A stretch of 64,000 nt of DNA from Chloroflexi bacterium AL-N1. GTDB lineage: Bacteria; Chloroflexota; Chloroflexia; Chloroflexales; Roseiflexaceae. The notes beneath the pieces were generated by a model. That model saw only the letters and a program-made list of their open reading frames with translations. It was not told where the DNA came from and did no database searches. The stretch lies in assembly GCA_013122435.1 (NCBI GenBank), contig WYDT01000016.1:1-64000 (forward strand). The letters run 5' to 3'. A program made the translations under genes and the position numbers. Shown in pieces: positions 62,051 through 64,000 of this stretch (positions are counted from its first letter, which is position 1; every line of letters begins with the position of its first letter).

Positions 62051-62734
62051 ATGGTCGCAGAAATAGACCAGGAACTACCTAAGATTATTGCCCGTGCCCA
62101 GGCAGGTGATGCTGGAGCTTTCGGTGAAATCTATACACGTTATGCACGTAATATTTTGCGTTATTTGTATGTGCGTGTGCAAGAGCCGGAATCGGCCCAG
62201 GATCTGACACAGGAGGTGTTTGTTCGAGTAATTAAAGGTATTGGCGGTTTTGAGTATCGTGGTGAGAAATCATTTCTTGGTTGGTTGTATACCATTGCAA
62301 GTAATGTGCTCATTGGCCAGGCTCGACGCAAGCAACCTGTCTCAACACCGTTAGATAATGGTATCGAAGTCATAGATCCCTATGGACAAGAGGCCGTCCA
62401 TTTGATCTTTGATCGCTTGATACTGAGTAATGCGATTAATCAGCTTACTGAAGATCAGCAACAAGTGTTAGTGCTCAAGTTCTTTGGAGGTATGGCAAAT
62501 CAGGAAATTGCTCGAACGATTGGGCGTAGCGAAGGCGCTGTAAAAGCATTACAACATCGTGCACTTAATTCGCTACATCAGATACTTGAACGAGAGGCTG
62601 TTGAGAGTCAAGTCGTTGAAGGTGCCGATAATCTTGATTGGGGGAGTTCTCGGTTAGGAAACAGTCGGCGCACGTCTACTAGAACGCGCAAAGCTAGTGA
62701 GGTGCATGTTGAGAGAGAGCATGATGAGGATTAG
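62051..62734 (+). CDS. ECF-type sigma factor with basic/acidic C-terminal tail
   Basis: A 227-residue sigma factor. Region 2 (about 15-85) reads GDAGAFGEIYTRYARNILRYL and SAQDLTQEVFVRVIKGI. Region 4 (about 120-180) reads LTEDQQQVLVLKFFGGMANQ and IGRSEGAVKALQHRAL. A low-complexity tail of about 40 residues, basic then acidic, follows. ATG 62051 is preferred because AGAGG lies next to it; a GTG at 61988 in frame lacks this. The putative anti-sigma gene starts about 80 bases downstream. Confidence 0.9.
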   Translation: MVAEIDQELPKIIARAQAGDAGAFGEIYTRYARNILRYLYVRVQEPESAQDLTQEVFVRVIKGIGGFEYRGEKSFLGWLYTIASNVLIGQARRKQPVSTPLDNGIEVIDPYGQEAVHLIFDRLILSNAINQLTEDQQQVLVLKFFGGMANQEIARTIGRSEGAVKALQHRALNSLHQILEREAVESQVVEGADNLDWGSSRLGNSRRTSTRTRKASEVHVEREHDED

Positions 62735-62817
62735 TAAGTTCGCTCTTTAAGCACACTGTTTCATGCTATAGATACTATGATGACCAGCAGCTTGGTTCAT
62801 CAAGGTGAGGAAAAGAG

Positions 62818-64000
62818 TTGGTTGTGGAAAAAGATATTGCACAGGTTCTAGATGAAGCAATAGCGCGTATACACGCGGGGGAAAGCGTTGAGGATTTCCT
62901 CGCACGCTATCCTGAGCATCAGCTAGCATTGGAGCCGCTCTTACGCACATCGTTAGAGTTGTGGACCTGTGCCGATACGTCACTTCCTTCTGAGTTGGAG
63001 GAGTGGGTAGATACGACAGGCTTGCAAGAGTTTTCTGCGTTTGCCCAACAGATGTTACCATCTCAAGAAGCTACCGTAGGTTTTACTCAGTATACGTCGT
63101 CAGTTTCTGATATTCTCGACGATGCTCTGGTCCTTGTTCAAACAGGAATGAGTGTCGAGGAATGTCTTGCACGCTATTCTGAGCATCGACTAGCATTAGA
63201 GCCGCTCATCAAAACCTCAACAGAACTGATGTCATATGTCGATACGTCACTTCCTTCTGAGTTGGAGGAGTGGGTAGATACGACAGGCTTATACGAATTT
63301 GTGATGATGGCTGAACAGATGACAGGGTCATCTCGCATACCACAAAGCCGACGAAAATATACGGTGTTGACCCAACGTGTTGTCACAACTGCCCTCGTTG
63401 GAGTGCTCATTGTAGGTGTAGTGGATGCGGCCTCTGCCAGTAGTCTTCCATCTGATCCACTCTATCAATGGAAAATTGTACGTGAAGACATCAATTTGGC
63501 CCTGGCTGACTCTGATACCCGTCGCCAATTGCATATTGACTATGCCCAGCGACGTGCAACTGAAATAGAAGCCTTAAGCATTCAGGGAGTGTCGGAGGAC
63601 TCTGAGGTCGTAGCACGCACTTTTGATAGTCTGATATTACATACGAAGAGCGCAGTACAGCGAGATACGGACCCATCTCAGGCAGAGGAAGAAGATGTCG
63701 ATGAGATCGTTGAGCAGGCACATGAGATTGTCGAGCGAGCGCAGAGCATCGCCGACGAATTAGTGGCAACCCTTCCAGAAAAAATACAAGCTGATCTGGA
63801 CAATACACAGCGTGGGCTTCCAACTGCCCGACCAGACCGTGTTGCTGAGATAGCAACCTCGACATTGGTTCCTTCACGTACACCTTTTGTGAGAAGGACA
63901 CCAACACCTCCTGATAATGCAGCTACACCAGTACCTGGTGATGATGTGGCTTCGACAACACCAATATCGCGGGTTACCCCACCAGTAGGATCACTGCCAT
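62818..64000 (+). CDS. DUF5667-like membrane protein, probable anti-sigma partner (partial, runs off right edge)
   Basis: An open frame of at least 394 residues without a stop before 64000. Two copies of an 89-residue helical module (LARYPEHQLALEPLL, LARYSEHRLALEPLI, each followed by DTSLPSELEEWVDTTGL) fill about 1-180. A membrane helix follows (about 190-210, VTTALVGVLIVGVVDA). Then comes SSLPSDPLYQWKIVREDINL, the DUF5667 signature seen in proteins next to ECF sigma genes, a helical region, and a Thr/Pro-rich tail. The start is taken as TTG 62818 because GAGG is seven bases upstream; GTG 62824 is the alternative. Anti-sigma function is inferred from position and membrane layout. Confidence 0.8.
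   Translation, partial: MVVEKDIAQVLDEAIARIHAGESVEDFLARYPEHQLALEPLLRTSLELWTCADTSLPSELEEWVDTTGLQEFSAFAQQMLPSQEATVGFTQYTSSVSDILDDALVLVQTGMSVEECLARYSEHRLALEPLIKTSTELMSYVDTSLPSELEEWVDTTGLYEFVMMAEQMTGSSRIPQSRRKYTVLTQRVVTTALVGVLIVGVVDAASASSLPSDPLYQWKIVREDINLALADSDTRRQLHIDYAQRRATEIEALSIQGVSEDSEVVARTFDSLILHTKSAVQRDTDPSQAEEEDVDEIVEQAHEIVERAQSIADELVATLPEKIQADLDNTQRGLPTARPDRVAEIATSTLVPSRTPFVRRTPTPPDNAATPVPGDDVASTTPISRVTPPVGSLP

Overview
This window looks like chromosomal DNA of a Chloroflexota bacterium, most likely a Herpetosiphon-like filamentous glider. That placement is an inference. It rests on moderate GC, secreted proteins with Thr/Pro/Glu-rich linkers, a metalloprotease ending in a YLPL-type tail, a truncated HTH regulator of a type common in that phylum, and a large NRPS/PKS. 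No rRNA, tRNA, CRISPR array, insertion sequence or origin was seen.

Region 1 (1-15.6 kb) is a natural-product locus. One minus-strand gene starting at 11700 runs off the left edge and encodes FAAL-ACP-KS-AT-ACP-aminotransferase-C-A-PCP-C-A(partial), the layout expected for a beta-amino fatty acyl lipopeptide starter (iturin/mycosubtilin or microginin/puwainaphycin logic). A two-component pair, a ComP-like histidine kinase and a LuxR-type response regulator, is transcribed divergently across a 0.85-kb spacer holding strong hairpins. The first ~300 bases of the megasynthase are far more GC-rich than the rest.

Region 2 (15.6-21.9 kb) holds cell-surface genes: a GT39-like membrane glycosyltransferase with a small membrane protein, a secreted beta-propeller-like protein, and an ECF sigma factor coupled to a membrane regulator.

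Region 3 (22.0-36.3 kb) is a long arginine operon: argC, argB, a GNAT-type argA, carA, carB, a HAD phosphatase, argG, argJ, argH, a TPR gene, argF and a 2H phosphoesterase. argD is not in the window. In front of argC is an uncharted leader: a 26-codon ORF with six Arg codons, mutually exclusive RNA pairings and a perfect intrinsic terminator just before the argC ribosome-binding site. This has the logic of an arginine-responsive ribosome-stalling attenuator and is the most interesting regulatory element seen here.

Region 4 (36.3-47.9 kb) contains an AlkB-like dioxygenase, a TrmB-type regulator with a textbook promoter and palindromic operator beside a P1B-4 metal ATPase, membrane and redox proteins, an M16 peptidase, and a large helical-repeat protein whose Walker A motif lacks the lysine.

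Region 5 (47.9-64 kb) contains a large secreted metzincin-like protease, a decayed HTH regulator, a lone receiver protein with an operator-like palindrome, and housekeeping genes (thioesterase, LysM protein, galT, ssb, HAD phosphatase, argS, an FtsW/RodA protein, ychF). It ends with an ECF sigma factor and its probable DUF5667-type anti-sigma partner, which carries a recent internal duplication and runs off the right edge.
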